Assembly (NCBI RefSeq): GCF_001894885.1
Contig: NZ_BCXB01000007.1
Span: 1-64,000 of the forward strand
DNA from: Rhodococcus marinonascens NBRC 14363
GTDB lineage: Bacteria > Actinomycetota > Actinomycetes > Mycobacteriales > Mycobacteriaceae
Direction of reading: 5' to 3'
DNA length: 64,000 nucleotides
This document shows positions 32,876 through 41,386 of the stretch, piece by piece. The translations under genes were made by a program, and so were the position numbers. The first letter of the stretch is position 1. Each line of letters starts with the position of its first letter. The notes under the pieces were generated by a model. That model was not told the origin of the DNA. It did not search any database and was given only the letters and a program-made list of their open reading frames with translations.

Positions 32876-33976
32876 TCACGCGGGCAGGTCGATCAGGGTG
32901 GCCAGATGCGCCCGATGGCGGTACGCGGAGCCGAAAGCGAGCTGATCGCTCTTCGCCCTCTTCAGGTACAGGTGCGCGGGGTACTCCCACGTCATGCCGA
33001 CCCCGGCGTGCAGTTGGACGCACTCCTCGGCGGCGTGGACGGCGACATCACTGCAGTAGGCCTGCGCGATCACGGCGGCGATCTCGGCGTCCGCGTCACC
33101 GCGGGCGGAGGTGTCCGCGGCGTACCTGGCAGCCGCCGCGGCGGATGTCACCTCGAGCCAGAGGTCGGCAAGGCGGTGCTTGATCGCCTGGAACGAGCCG
33201 ACCGCGCGACCGAACTGCTTGCGTTCCTTGACGTACGCGAGGGTCGTGTCGAAGCACCATTGCGCGAGTCCGAGTTGTTCGGACGCGAGTAGTGCTGCGC
33301 CGCTGACGAGGGCGGCACGGACCGCCTCCGCCGCGGTGCCGTCGTCGACGCGGGTGGATGCCGCGCCGTCGAACACGACATCCGACAGCGGCCGGGTCAT
33401 GTCGAGCGAGAGGACTGGAGTCGCGGTGACGCCAGCAGAGCCGGCGCTGACGATATGGAGTTCGAGTCCCTCGGGCCCCTCGACCGGCACGATCAGGATG
33501 TCGGCCTCCGCGGCGCCCGCGACGCTGGTGACGGTCCCGACCAGTGCGCCCGCCTCCCGGACCACGCTGGGGGCGAACCGGCCCGGTGCGGTCGCGAGTC
33601 CGACCACGAGCGCACCCGTGGTCGTACCCTCGGCGAGCGCACCGACCGTCTGCTTGTCTCCCGCCTTCAGTAGCGCCACGGTGGCGAGTACCGCACTGGA
33701 CAGGTACGGGACGGGCGCCACAGCGCGTCCGATCTCCTCCATGACCACCGCGGCCTCACGCGCGCCGGCGCCTGCGCCGCCGAGCGACTCGGGCACGAGC
33801 AGGCCCGCAAGCCCGAGGTCGACCGCGAGGGACTTCCAGACTCCGGTGAAGTCGGCGGGTGCCTGGTCGTACATTCCTGCCACCGACTCGGGGGAGCAGC
33901 GATCGACGAGTAGTCGGCGGACACTATCGCGCAGTGCGTCCTCCGTGTCTGAATAGAGCAGGTCTGCGGTGCTCAT
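32876..33976 (-). CDS. Acyl-CoA dehydrogenase, alpha-type partner of a tandem pair
   Basis: 366-residue acyl-CoA dehydrogenase fold protein. The C-terminal part has KERKQFGRAVGSFQAIKHRLADL and HAGVGMTWEYPAHLYLKRA, but the C-terminal flavin motif GG(T/S)xEI with its preceding catalytic Glu is missing. That pattern is known for the subunit that pairs with a catalytic partner in alpha2beta2 dehydrogenases of steroid side-chain degradation. The ATG at 33976 overlaps the stop of the next upstream dehydrogenase gene by 4 nt, supporting equal expression of the two. Confidence 0.87.
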   Translation of the reverse strand: MSTADLLYSDTEDALRDSVRRLLVDRCSPESVAGMYDQAPADFTGVWKSLAVDLGLAGLLVPESLGGAGAGAREAAVVMEEIGRAVAPVPYLSSAVLATVALLKAGDKQTVGALAEGTTTGALVVGLATAPGRFAPSVVREAGALVGTVTSVAGAAEADILIVPVEGPEGLELHIVSAGSAGVTATPVLSLDMTRPLSDVVFDGAASTRVDDGTAAEAVRAALVSGAALLASEQLGLAQWCFDTTLAYVKERKQFGRAVGSFQAIKHRLADLWLEVTSAAAAARYAADTSARGDADAEIAAVIAQAYCSDVAVHAAEECVQLHAGVGMTWEYPAHLYLKRAKSDQLAFGSAYRHRAHLATLIDLPA

Positions 33977-35172
33977 CGGGGCAGGTCCTTCCATGCGATG
34001 TTCTTGTCGACGCGGTGCTCCGGAGGGAGGCCGAGAACGCGTTCTGCGATGACGTTGCGCAGGATCTCGGACGTTCCGCCCTCGATCGAGTTGCCTTTCG
34101 CGCGCAGGTACCTGTATCCGGGTTCGCGTCCGGTGAAGTCGACCTTGTCGGGTCGGCGCATAGACCAGTCGTCGTACCGCAGTCCCGCCTCTCCATGGAG
34201 TTCGATGTCGAAGCCCGAGATGGTCTGCGCGAGCCGGGCGAAGGCCAGCTTCAGGCCGGATCCCTCCGGACCGGGTTGACCGGCCTCCAGTTGCTGCCGT
34301 AGTCGTTCACCGGTCAGCCGCGCGACTTCCGCGTCGACCCACAAGTGGAGCAGGTCGTCGTGCATCGCTCCGTCACGGAGTTCGGGATGCTCCCGCCAAG
34401 TTTGCGCGACCAATCCGATCATGCCGCTCTCGCGGGCAGCCGCGGAACCGCCGATGGCCACCCGCTCATTGTTGAGGGTCGCGGTGGCCACTTTCCAGCC
34501 CTGCCCCTCGTCGCCGAGCCGATTTGCGTCGGGAATGCGCACATCAGTGAGGAACACTTCGTTGAACTCGGCCTCACCGGTGATCTGCCGCAGCGGCCGA
34601 ACATCGATACCGGCATCGCTCATGTCGCACAGGAAGTAGGTCAGCCCGGCGTGCTTGGACACCGACGGATCCGTCCGCGCCACCAGGATGGCCATCTGCG
34701 CGTTCTGCGCTCCCGACGTCCACACCTTCTGCCCGTTGACGGTCCAGGTGTCACCGTCACGAACGGCGCGAGTGGCGACGGCGGCGAGATCGGAGCCCGC
34801 CCCCGGCTCGCTGAACAACTGGCAGTAGATGTGCTCGCCGGTGTAGAGAGGCCGCAGGTAGTTCGCCTGCTGCTCCGGGGTTCCGAAAGCGGCAATGGTC
34901 GGCGCGGCCATGCCCAGCCCGATCCCGTTGCGGTCCTTGGCCGGCCCGGGCGCGCCCGCCGCCGCCAGTTCGGCGTCGACCTGGGCCTGGAAGCCCTGAG
35001 GAAGGCCGAGACCGCCGAATCCGGGCTGAAAGTGGACCCACGCCAGACCCGCGTCGAACCGGGCACCGAGAAACTCCGCGGCATCGGTGAGATCGTTCTG
35101 CTCGATGAGAGCAGCGACGCGGCTGCTCAGGTCCCGTGCGATCGCCTGTTCGTCAGTCGGCATGATGGTCAT
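33973..35172 (-). CDS. Acyl-CoA dehydrogenase, catalytic partner of a tandem pair
   Basis: 399-residue acyl-CoA dehydrogenase introducing an alpha,beta double bond into an acyl-CoA. It has QLFSEPGAGSDLAA, WTVNGQKVWTSGA and the C-terminal motif IEGGTSEILRNVIAERVLGLP carrying the catalytic Glu and flavin contacts. Together with the overlapping gene behind it, it resembles FadE pairs that form heterotetramers. The start overlaps the SDR stop by 1 nt (TGATG); an ATG three codons later is an alternative. Confidence 0.9.
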   Translation of the reverse strand: MTIMPTDEQAIARDLSSRVAALIEQNDLTDAAEFLGARFDAGLAWVHFQPGFGGLGLPQGFQAQVDAELAAAGAPGPAKDRNGIGLGMAAPTIAAFGTPEQQANYLRPLYTGEHIYCQLFSEPGAGSDLAAVATRAVRDGDTWTVNGQKVWTSGAQNAQMAILVARTDPSVSKHAGLTYFLCDMSDAGIDVRPLRQITGEAEFNEVFLTDVRIPDANRLGDEGQGWKVATATLNNERVAIGGSAAARESGMIGLVAQTWREHPELRDGAMHDDLLHLWVDAEVARLTGERLRQQLEAGQPGPEGSGLKLAFARLAQTISGFDIELHGEAGLRYDDWSMRRPDKVDFTGREPGYRYLRAKGNSIEGGTSEILRNVIAERVLGLPPEHRVDKNIAWKDLPR

Positions 35173-35921
35173 CAGTCCTTCGGTCCGCCGGCCACGTAAA
35201 TCACTTGGCCGGACACGAATCCCGCACCTTCACTGGCCAGGAACGACGCCGTGGCGGCGATGTCCTCGGGCTGCCCGACGCGGTTGACCGGGATCTGCGA
35301 GGCGGCCGCCTTCTTGAAGTCCTCGAAGCCCACGCCCATGCGTTCGGCGGTGGCAGCGGTCATCTCGGTCTCGATGAAACCGGGCGCGATGGCGTTGGCC
35401 GTCACACCGAACTTGCCCAACTCCAACGCCAGCGTCTTGGTGAAGCCCTGCATGCCGGCCTTGGCGGCAGCGTAGTTGACCTGTCCGCGGTTACCGAGGG
35501 CGGACGTGCTCGACAGGTTGACGATGCGGCCGAACTTGGCTTCCACCATGTGCTTCTGCACGGCCCGCGACATCAGGAAGGCGCCACGCAGGTGCACGTT
35601 CATGACGGCGTCCCAGTCGTCGACAGTCATCTTGAACAACAGATTGTCGCGGGTGATTCCGGCATTGTTGATCAGGATCGTCGGGTCGCCGAGTTCGTTC
35701 GCCACCCGCTCGACTGCCGCCGTGACAGACGCCTCGTCCCCGACATTTGCGCCGACGGCCAGTGCCCGGCCCCCGGCAGACGTGATCGCGTCGATGGTTG
35801 CGCCGCAAGCGGACTCGTCGAGATCGAGCACGGCAACCGCGTGCCCGTCGGTTGCCAGTTTTTTCGCTACCGCGGCGCCGATTCCGCGGGCCGCTCCGGT
35901 GACAATTGCTGTTCTGGTCAT
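35172..35921 (-). CDS. SDR family 3-oxoacyl reductase (FabG-like)
   Basis: 249-residue classical SDR with TGAARGIGAAVAKKL, an aspartate after beta2 (VLDLDES) suggesting NAD(H) preference, ILINNAGITRDNLLFKM, the catalytic Ser in NLSSTSALG, NYAAAKAGMQGFTKTLALE and C-terminal GAGFVSGQVIYVAGG. The N-A-G-I-T-R-D segment is typical of FabG/PhaB-type 3-oxoacyl reductases. ATG at 35921 with GGGAGGG upstream. It precedes the acyl-CoA dehydrogenase pair. Confidence 0.88.
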   Translation of the reverse strand: MTRTAIVTGAARGIGAAVAKKLATDGHAVAVLDLDESACGATIDAITSAGGRALAVGANVGDEASVTAAVERVANELGDPTILINNAGITRDNLLFKMTVDDWDAVMNVHLRGAFLMSRAVQKHMVEAKFGRIVNLSSTSALGNRGQVNYAAAKAGMQGFTKTLALELGKFGVTANAIAPGFIETEMTAATAERMGVGFEDFKKAAASQIPVNRVGQPEDIAATASFLASEGAGFVSGQVIYVAGGPKD

Positions 35922-35949
35922 GTGGCCCTCCCTGGGCAGTTTGTGTTGT

Positions 35950-36984
35950 TCAGATTCCGGTTTGGGCGGCAACATCGCACGCCTTGGCGACGATTTCGTC
36001 GATTCGGTCAGCGGTCGGTGTACCTGCCGCCGCCCGATTCTGTGGTTCGTCCTGCGCCCTACGCATGACGCCCTCGGCAATGACCGCGATCTTCCACAGT
36101 CCGAGGACGTGCCAGAACCCTAGCGCCTTCGGGTCACGCCCGGTGGCGTCGAGATAGGCCTCGGCGATCTCCTCGCGGCTCGGAAAGCCCTCGAGGGTGG
36201 ATGCGGGGAAATCACCGCCGGTCTTCTCGCCCGGTGCGGGCCAGTACGCGAGCAGGCTGCCGATGTCGGCGAGAGGATCGCCCAGAGTGCACAGTTCCCA
36301 ATCCAGCGCCGCGGTCACCTCGCCCGTGTCGGCCGAGGTGATCACATTCCTCAGATGGAAGTCGCCGTGCACCAGCGTGAGCTCGCGTTGCTCGGGCGCC
36401 GAGACGCCGAGTCGTCGCGTCAGGTCGTCGAGGGCGGGCAGGTCGCGGGTCTTCGACTTCTCCCACTGTCCGGACCATCGCTTGAGCTGGCGGTGGGCAT
36501 ACGATTTGTGGCTGGCCAGATCGATAAGTCCCGTCTGCTCGAGATCGACAGCATGGATCTTCACCAGGGTGCGCGGCAGTGACAGGCCGATCACCCTGCG
36601 ACGGTCCGGTGCCAGCGACTCCGCGATGGACATTCGATCGACCACTTGACCGTCGACGAACTCCATCAGCAGGAGAGGGACGTCGCTCACCGCCGGATCT
36701 TCCGTCAGCCCGAACACCCGGGGCGTCGGAACTGCAGTGTCCTCGAGTGCGGACAGGATCCGGGCCTCCCTGGCGACGTCGTGCGCCGACGCGAGCAGGT
36801 GTCCGAGCGGGGGGCGCCTGAGCACCCACCGTCGATCGCCCTGATCCTGCACGAGGTAGGTGAGGTTGGATTGACCGAGACCGATCCGGCCGAAGGTCAA
36901 CGCTCCCGAGTGGTCGATGCCGAGAGTGCCGAACCAGCGGTTCACGGCGTCGGTGTCGATACCAACGACATCCGTACTAGACAC
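35950..36984 (-). CDS. APH-family phosphotransferase (ACAD10/11 or LvaA-like kinase)
   Basis: 344-residue protein-kinase-fold small-molecule kinase. It has a Gly-rich nucleotide loop (GLGQSNLTYLVQ), the catalytic motif LVHGDFHLRNVI (Brenner HxDxxxxN type) and the metal-binding DWELCTLGDPLADIG. DWEL followed by GDPLADI is the hallmark of the kinase domain fused to acyl-CoA dehydrogenase in ACAD10/ACAD11 and of LvaA in levulinate degradation, which phosphorylate 4-hydroxyacyl-CoAs. It is unlikely to be a drug-resistance enzyme. The GTG start at 36984 overlaps the SDR stop by 8 nt. Confidence 0.83.
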   Translation of the reverse strand: MSSTDVVGIDTDAVNRWFGTLGIDHSGALTFGRIGLGQSNLTYLVQDQGDRRWVLRRPPLGHLLASAHDVAREARILSALEDTAVPTPRVFGLTEDPAVSDVPLLLMEFVDGQVVDRMSIAESLAPDRRRVIGLSLPRTLVKIHAVDLEQTGLIDLASHKSYAHRQLKRWSGQWEKSKTRDLPALDDLTRRLGVSAPEQRELTLVHGDFHLRNVITSADTGEVTAALDWELCTLGDPLADIGSLLAYWPAPGEKTGGDFPASTLEGFPSREEIAEAYLDATGRDPKALGFWHVLGLWKIAVIAEGVMRRAQDEPQNRAAAGTPTADRIDEIVAKACDVAAQTGI

Positions 36985-37759
36985 CGAGCGTTGCTCCCTG
37001 CCGGAACGGGAGCGCGTCGCCGAGTAGTTGACCACCGTCGATCACCATCGTCTCGCCGGTGATCCAACTCGCGGCGTCGGACACCAGGAAGGCCACCGCG
37101 CTTGCGATGTCCTCCGGTTCGCCGATGCGTCCCAGTGCAGTCGATGCCGACACAGCCTGCTCGTGCTCTCTCCAGAGAGCTTCAGCCAGTTTCGTCCGCA
37201 CGACACCGGGTGCAACGGCATTGACTCGCACCTTCGGGGAGAGTTCCATCGCCAGTTGCTTCGTCAGATGGATAAGCGCGGCCTTGGACGCGTTGTACAG
37301 ACCGATGTGCGCCTCGTGGGCCATTCCGCCGATGGACGCGGTGTTGACCACCGCTCCGCCGTGCTCGCCCATCCAGGCCCGAGTGGCCAGTCCCGTCCAC
37401 AGCACGGGGGCCCACAGGTTCACATCGAAGGTCTTGGCGAATCGCGCGTGGTCCTGATCGATCACCGGCCCGAACGCAGGGTTGGTTCCCGCGTTGTTGA
37501 CCAGGATGTCCAGGCTGCCGAAGCGTTCCAGGGTGACGTCGACGCAGCGCCTGGCGGCGTCTTCGTCGACCGCGTGCGCGCCGACTCCGATCGCCGTACC
37601 CCCGACCTGCGCTGCGGCGGCGTCAGCGGACTCCTGGGACCGAGAGGTGAGCACCACGTTGCCACCGGCCGCCGTGATCGCCTTTGCTACGGCCAAGCCA
37701 ATGCCCCGCGACGCGCCGGTGACGATCGCGGTACGTCCGGTGAGGTCGAGTCCGGCCAT
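36977..37759 (-). CDS. Short-chain dehydrogenase/reductase
   Basis: 260-residue classical SDR with TGASRGIGLAVAKAI, LDILVNNAGTNPAFG, the catalytic region NTASIGGMAHEAHIGLYNASKAALIHLTKQLAMEL and C-terminal SWITGETMVIDGG. The NAGTNPAFG and YNASKAAL segments resemble SDRs found beside ACAD10/11-like genes. It sits between the kinase gene (8-nt overlap) and the ACAD11-like gene (1-nt gap), so the three form a tightly coupled unit. Confidence 0.88.
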   Translation of the reverse strand: MAGLDLTGRTAIVTGASRGIGLAVAKAITAAGGNVVLTSRSQESADAAAAQVGGTAIGVGAHAVDEDAARRCVDVTLERFGSLDILVNNAGTNPAFGPVIDQDHARFAKTFDVNLWAPVLWTGLATRAWMGEHGGAVVNTASIGGMAHEAHIGLYNASKAALIHLTKQLAMELSPKVRVNAVAPGVVRTKLAEALWREHEQAVSASTALGRIGEPEDIASAVAFLVSDAASWITGETMVIDGGQLLGDALPFRQGATLGV

Positions 37760-37760
37760 G

Positions 37761-39014
37761 TCAGCTCACCGCAACCTTGTGTCCGTTGGCCGAAGCGCCG
37801 GCAGTGGTGTCGCGGTACTTACGCAGTTCCTGCTTGGCGATAGCGCGCTTGTGGACCTCGTCGGGGCCGTCTGCCAACCGCAACGTCCGCAGGTGCGCAT
37901 AGGCCATTGCTAGCGGGAAGTCGTCGGTCACGCCCGCGGCGCCGTGCACCTGAATGGCACGATCGACGATCTTCAACGCGATATTCGGCGCCGCCACCTT
38001 GATCGCCGCGATCTCCATCCGCGCCTCCTTGTTCCCCACCGTATCCATCAGATACGCCGCCTTCAGCGTCAGCAACCGGATCATCTCGATCTCGATCCGT
38101 GCCTCCGCGATCCAATCCTGAATGTTGGCGTTCTCACTGACCGGCTTGCCGAACGTCACCCGCGACGACGCCCGGCGGCACATCAACTCCAAAGTCCGCT
38201 CGGCCATCCCGATCGCCCGCATGCAGTGGTGGATACGACCCGGACCCAACCGCGCCTGCGAGATCGCGAAGCCCTCGCCCGCACCCTTCAGCACGTCCTT
38301 CGCCGGCACCCGCACATCGGCGAAGTCGATCTCGGCGTGACCCTCCCGGTCCTGGTAACCGAACACCGGAAGACCGCGCATCAGCGTCACACCCGGGGCA
38401 TCGATCGGAACGACCATCATCGACTGCTGCCGGTGCGGAGCAGCCGACGGGTCCGTCTTGCCCATCACGATCATGACCTTGCAATTCTTGTGCAATGCGT
38501 TGGACGCAAACCACTTCCGGCCGTTCAGCACGTACTCGTCACCGTCACGAACCATCGACAGCGCAATGTTCGTGGCATCCGAACTCGCCACCGCAGGCTC
38601 GGTCATCGCGAACGCCGACGCCATCGTCCCGTCCAGCAATGGCTGGAGGTACTTCTCCTTGTGCTCCTCGGTACCGAACAGCTGGAGCACCTCCATGTTG
38701 CCTGTGTCCGGGGCATTGCAGTTACACGCCTCCGACGCAATGAAGCTGCGACCCATGATCTCCGCCAGCGGCGCGTACTCGAGATTCGTCAACCCCGGAC
38801 CGGAATCGGGATGCGGGTGGAAGAGGTTCCACAAACCACGACGGCGCGCCTCCGCCTTGAGTTCCTCGATGATCGGCGGCTGGAAATGCGGGTCATCCGA
38901 CTCCCGCATCTGCTCGTCGTACACCGCCTCCGCCGGATACACGTGCGCGTCCATGAACTCCAGCAGATCAGTCTGGTACTGCTGAGCGCGGTCCGAGATG
39001 TCAAACAGGGACAT
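37761..39014 (-). CDS. ACAD11-like acyl-CoA dehydrogenase
   Basis: 417-residue acyl-CoA dehydrogenase of the ACAD10/ACAD11 group. Diagnostic parts are [26 protein letters not shown] (shown in pieces), [31 protein letters not shown] and the C-terminal [11 protein letters not shown], which replaces the usual GGTxEI. In ACAD11 and LvaC this type acts on phosphorylated 4-hydroxyacyl-CoA; a plain dehydrogenase role is the alternative. The ATG at 39014 lies inside the 3' end of the enoyl-CoA hydratase gene (14-nt overlap) and has GGAGT upstream. Confidence 0.87.
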   Translation of the reverse strand: MSLFDISDRAQQYQTDLLEFMDAHVYPAEAVYDEQMRESDDPHFQPPIIEELKAEARRRGLWNLFHPHPDSGPGLTNLEYAPLAEIMGRSFIASEACNCNAPDTGNMEVLQLFGTEEHKEKYLQPLLDGTMASAFAMTEPAVASSDATNIALSMVRDGDEYVLNGRKWFASNALHKNCKVMIVMGKTDPSAAPHRQQSMMVVPIDAPGVTLMRGLPVFGYQDREGHAEIDFADVRVPAKDVLKGAGEGFAISQARLGPGRIHHCMRAIGMAERTLELMCRRASSRVTFGKPVSENANIQDWIAEARIEIEMIRLLTLKAAYLMDTVGNKEARMEIAAIKVAAPNIALKIVDRAIQVHGAAGVTDDFPLAMAYAHLRTLRLADGPDEVHKRAIAKQELRKYRDTTAGASANGHKVAVS

Positions 39015-39825
39015 GGGAACTCCTGACTGGTAGTGGAAGAAAATTTGGTGCGCGCTTGTCCAGGTGACTCTGTACACCCTCGACGAAATCGACCCCACGG
39101 AATGCTTGCGGCATCAGGCTTTCCGCCCGGGCTACGGATTCGGCGTAGGTGGAGTCCGCGTCGTCTCGTAGTTGGTTCTTGATGGTGGCCAGGGAGGTCG
39201 GTGAGCAGTGCGTCGAGAGATCCGCGGCGTAGGCGACGGCCGCATCCAGCACGTTGCCGCTGGCGATCTGATCCACAAGTCCGATGCGCAGCGCCTCATC
39301 GGCGTCCACCATACGACTCGACAACAGTAGGTCGGCGGCCCGGCTTCGTCCGATCAACCGCGGAAGCATCCACGAGATGCCGTACTCGGCGATCAACCCA
39401 CGCTTGGCGAATGCGGTCGTGAACCGGGCTGACGTCGATGCGAACCGGATGTCGCAGTAGAGCGCCTCCACCATCCCCAGTCCGGCGGCAACCCCGTTGA
39501 TCGCGCCGATAAGCGGTTTGCGCAACCGCGAGGGCAGGTCACGAGGACGCGCACGCTCGAGGTCGGCCCCAGTGAAGTCGGCGGCGGAGACGTCGCCGAC
39601 GGCCTGCAGTCGATCGAGTTCGGCGCCGGCACAGAACCCTCGTCCCGCGCCGGTCACTACGATCGCGCGGACCGCCGGATCGTCTTCGGCCTCGCCGAGC
39701 AGGGCGAAGTAGCAGTCCTCGAGTTCGTCGGTCCAAGCGTTCAACTTGGCAGGCCTGTTGAACGTCAGCACCAGGACGGGTCCGCGACGATCGGAGAGGA
39801 CGAGATCCTCGGGTTCGCTCGTCAC
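39001..39825 (-). CDS. Enoyl-CoA hydratase/isomerase family protein
   Basis: 274-residue crotonase-fold protein with the oxyanion-hole segments [15 protein letters not shown] and [20 protein letters not shown]. The first catalytic Glu position of typical hydratases is less clear than in the valine-cluster homologue, so isomerase or hydratase cannot be told apart. The GTG at 39825 overlaps the SDR stop by 4 nt (GTGA), which decides the start against one 16 codons upstream. Confidence 0.85.
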   Translation of the reverse strand: MTSEPEDLVLSDRRGPVLVLTFNRPAKLNAWTDELEDCYFALLGEAEDDPAVRAIVVTGAGRGFCAGAELDRLQAVGDVSAADFTGADLERARPRDLPSRLRKPLIGAINGVAAGLGMVEALYCDIRFASTSARFTTAFAKRGLIAEYGISWMLPRLIGRSRAADLLLSSRMVDADEALRIGLVDQIASGNVLDAAVAYAADLSTHCSPTSLATIKNQLRDDADSTYAESVARAESLMPQAFRGVDFVEGVQSHLDKRAPNFLPLPVRSSHVPV

Positions 39826-40640
39826 ACGTGCCCCAGCAGGGAACCCTGGTAACGGCGCATCCCCCGAATCCATCGGTCGTAGTCGGACCCCTTCTGCTGA
39901 TACATCGAGAGGACGTTCCCGTGTGGAAGCACCAGGAAGGTTTCCCGGTCCACGGCGTCGAGCACGACATCGGCGACCTGCGCGGGTTGGAGCACCTCTC
40001 CGGCCGACATGACCGCCTGCGTGGCTGCCACCCCCAAAGGGTCACCCGAATCCCGCCCGGCGTAGAGCATCGCGGTGTCCACTCCCATGGGGCACAGGCA
40101 ACTCACGCAGATCCCCTGATCACCGTAGGTGACCGACAACCACTCCGCGAACCCGACGGCCGCGTGCTTGGTGACCGCGTACGTCGCCGAGCCGATCTGG
40201 GTGAGCAGGCCCGCAGCGGACGCCGTCGTGACGAAGTAGCCCTCCCCACGCTCGATCCACTTCGGCACGAGTTGCTGCGCCGCGCGGATATGGGCGCGGA
40301 GATTGACGTCGAGGACGTGATCCCAGTCGGCGTCGCTCGCTTCCAATCCGGGAGCACCCCCGACGCCCGCGTTGGCGAAGTACAGCGCGACGGGCCCGAA
40401 CTCGGTTTCCGCGCGCTCGATGATGCGCCGAATATGATCAGCATTCGCGACATCGGCACCTTCGGCGAGCGCAGATCCCGGGTGCCGGTCGTTGATTCGG
40501 TTGGCAACCGCGGCGGCGGCAGTCGGGTCGAGATCGGCGACCATCACCTTGGCGCCCTGTGCGGCGAGGCGTTCAGCGATTGCGCCGCCGATACCGCCAC
40601 CTCCGCCCGTCACGATGGCGACCTTTTGTGCAACCTTCAC
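39822..40640 (-). CDS. Short-chain dehydrogenase/reductase, first gene of the operon
   Basis: 272-residue SDR with TGGGGGIGGAIAERL, an Asp after beta2 (VADLDPTAA) suggesting NAD(H), YFANAGVGGAPGL, the active-site segment YFVTTASAAGLLTQIGSATYAVTKHAAVGFAEW (shown as its core Ser, Tyr and Lys) and LCPMGVDTAML. The GTG at 40640 lies 46 nt downstream of a convincing -10 box. It heads the long minus-strand catabolic operon and is divergent from the MaoC gene. Confidence 0.87.
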   Translation of the reverse strand: MKVAQKVAIVTGGGGGIGGAIAERLAAQGAKVMVADLDPTAAAAVANRINDRHPGSALAEGADVANADHIRRIIERAETEFGPVALYFANAGVGGAPGLEASDADWDHVLDVNLRAHIRAAQQLVPKWIERGEGYFVTTASAAGLLTQIGSATYAVTKHAAVGFAEWLSVTYGDQGICVSCLCPMGVDTAMLYAGRDSGDPLGVAATQAVMSAGEVLQPAQVADVVLDAVDRETFLVLPHGNVLSMYQQKGSDYDRWIRGMRRYQGSLLGHV

Positions 40641-40686
40641 GAGATGTCATCTCCTTCGCCGAGCGTTGTGATTAGCGTCTCCCTTT

Positions 40687-40715
40687 TGTATAGTTGAATC
40701 CGTCGTCAAGTTCAA
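40687..40715 (-). promoter_or_regulatory. Promoter of the long catabolic operon
   Basis: On the minus strand TTGAAC (40715-40710) and TATACA (40692-40687) are separated by exactly 17 nt, a good housekeeping-type promoter, 46 nt upstream of the first SDR start. The 16-bp shared operator motif fills the spacer, the position expected for a repressor site. Confidence 0.65.
40694..40709. promoter_or_regulatory. Shared operator motif, copy 1
   Basis: TTGAATCCGTCGTCAA on the plus strand: TTGA and TCAA half sites flank 8 bp. It matches 13 of 16 positions with the site upstream of the lactonase gene (48630) and is weaker relative to the one upstream of the MHS transporter (46641). It lies in the promoter spacer between the divergent SDR and MaoC operons, so one protein could control both. 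Confidence 0.5.
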
Positions 40716-40773
40716 GTGCCTGGGTCCTACCAGCGGTAACGCAGTTCGATGCAGTCAACATGACACGCCGACC

Positions 40774-40806
40774 CCATGCACCACCCGAATCCATGCACCA
40801 CCCGAA
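40774..40806. repeat. Short tandem duplication before the MaoC gene
   Basis: CCATGCACCACCCGAA occurs at 40774-40789 and 40791-40806. It creates two ATG codons in front of the real MaoC start. The real start at 40821 has an AGGGAGA ribosome-binding site, so these are not likely used. Confidence 0.75.
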
Positions 40807-40820
40807 ATAGAGGGAGACAG

Positions 40821-41309
40821 ATGATCGAGACCACCACACTGCCCGTCCGTCCGTCGAGCTTCGACGAGTTGACCGCGTTGATCGGCAAGGAACTAGGCCC
40901 CACCGAATGGCACGACGTCACCCAGCAACGGGTCAACGATTTCGCGGACGCCACCGACGACCATCAGTGGATCCACATCGATCCCGAACGCGCCGCTGCC
41001 AGCCCGCTCGGCGGCACCATCGCGCACGGGTTGTACAGCCTGTCTCTCGGACCGGCACTTTCCGCACAGCTACTGCGATTCGACGGCTTCGCGCACGGCC
41101 TGAACTACGGCTATAACAAGGTGCGGTTTCCCGCTCCCGTACCGGTCGGTTCGCGCATCCGGATGCGCGCTACGGTGCTGTCCGCCGAAAAGGTCGGCGG
41201 CGGAATCCAGGTCACGATGAGCCAGGTCGTCGAGCGCGAAGGGTCCGACAAGCCGGTGGTCGTGTCCGAGTCCGTCTCTCGCGTCGTCGAGGCCGCCCCG
41301 CAGCCGTAA
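40821..41309 (+). CDS. MaoC-like (R)-specific enoyl-CoA hydratase
   Basis: 162-residue hot-dog-fold protein with the catalytic motif FADATDDHQWIHIDPERAA...GTIAHGLYSLSL, where the conserved Asp, His and GTIAHG are intact. It hydrates trans-2-enoyl-CoA to 3-hydroxyacyl-CoA. ATG at 40821 is chosen for its AGGGAG site; an upstream in-frame ATG lies in a short duplicated stretch. First gene of a plus-strand trio with an acyl-CoA ligase and a reductase. Confidence 0.9.
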   Translation: MIETTTLPVRPSSFDELTALIGKELGPTEWHDVTQQRVNDFADATDDHQWIHIDPERAAASPLGGTIAHGLYSLSLGPALSAQLLRFDGFAHGLNYGYNKVRFPAPVPVGSRIRMRATVLSAEKVGGGIQVTMSQVVEREGSDKPVVVSESVSRVVEAAPQP

Positions 41310-41386
41310 GCACGCGTCGACCCGCCCGCGCTCGACCCGCACCCCGCGGATGATCCCAGATCAGAGTTCGCATCGGAGGCTGAAGC

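Noticed and set aside
34032-34043. AGAACGCGTTCT, the core of the KstR-type palindrome, inside an acyl-CoA dehydrogenase gene
   Set aside because: Lies in coding sequence for the conserved ERVLGLPP region, lacks the outer T and A of the consensus, and is not near a gene start.
35950-36984. Aminoglycoside-resistance interpretation of the APH-fold gene
   Set aside because: DWELCTLGDPLADIG and the operon context fit ACAD10/11-type kinases acting on CoA esters, not drug-modifying enzymes.
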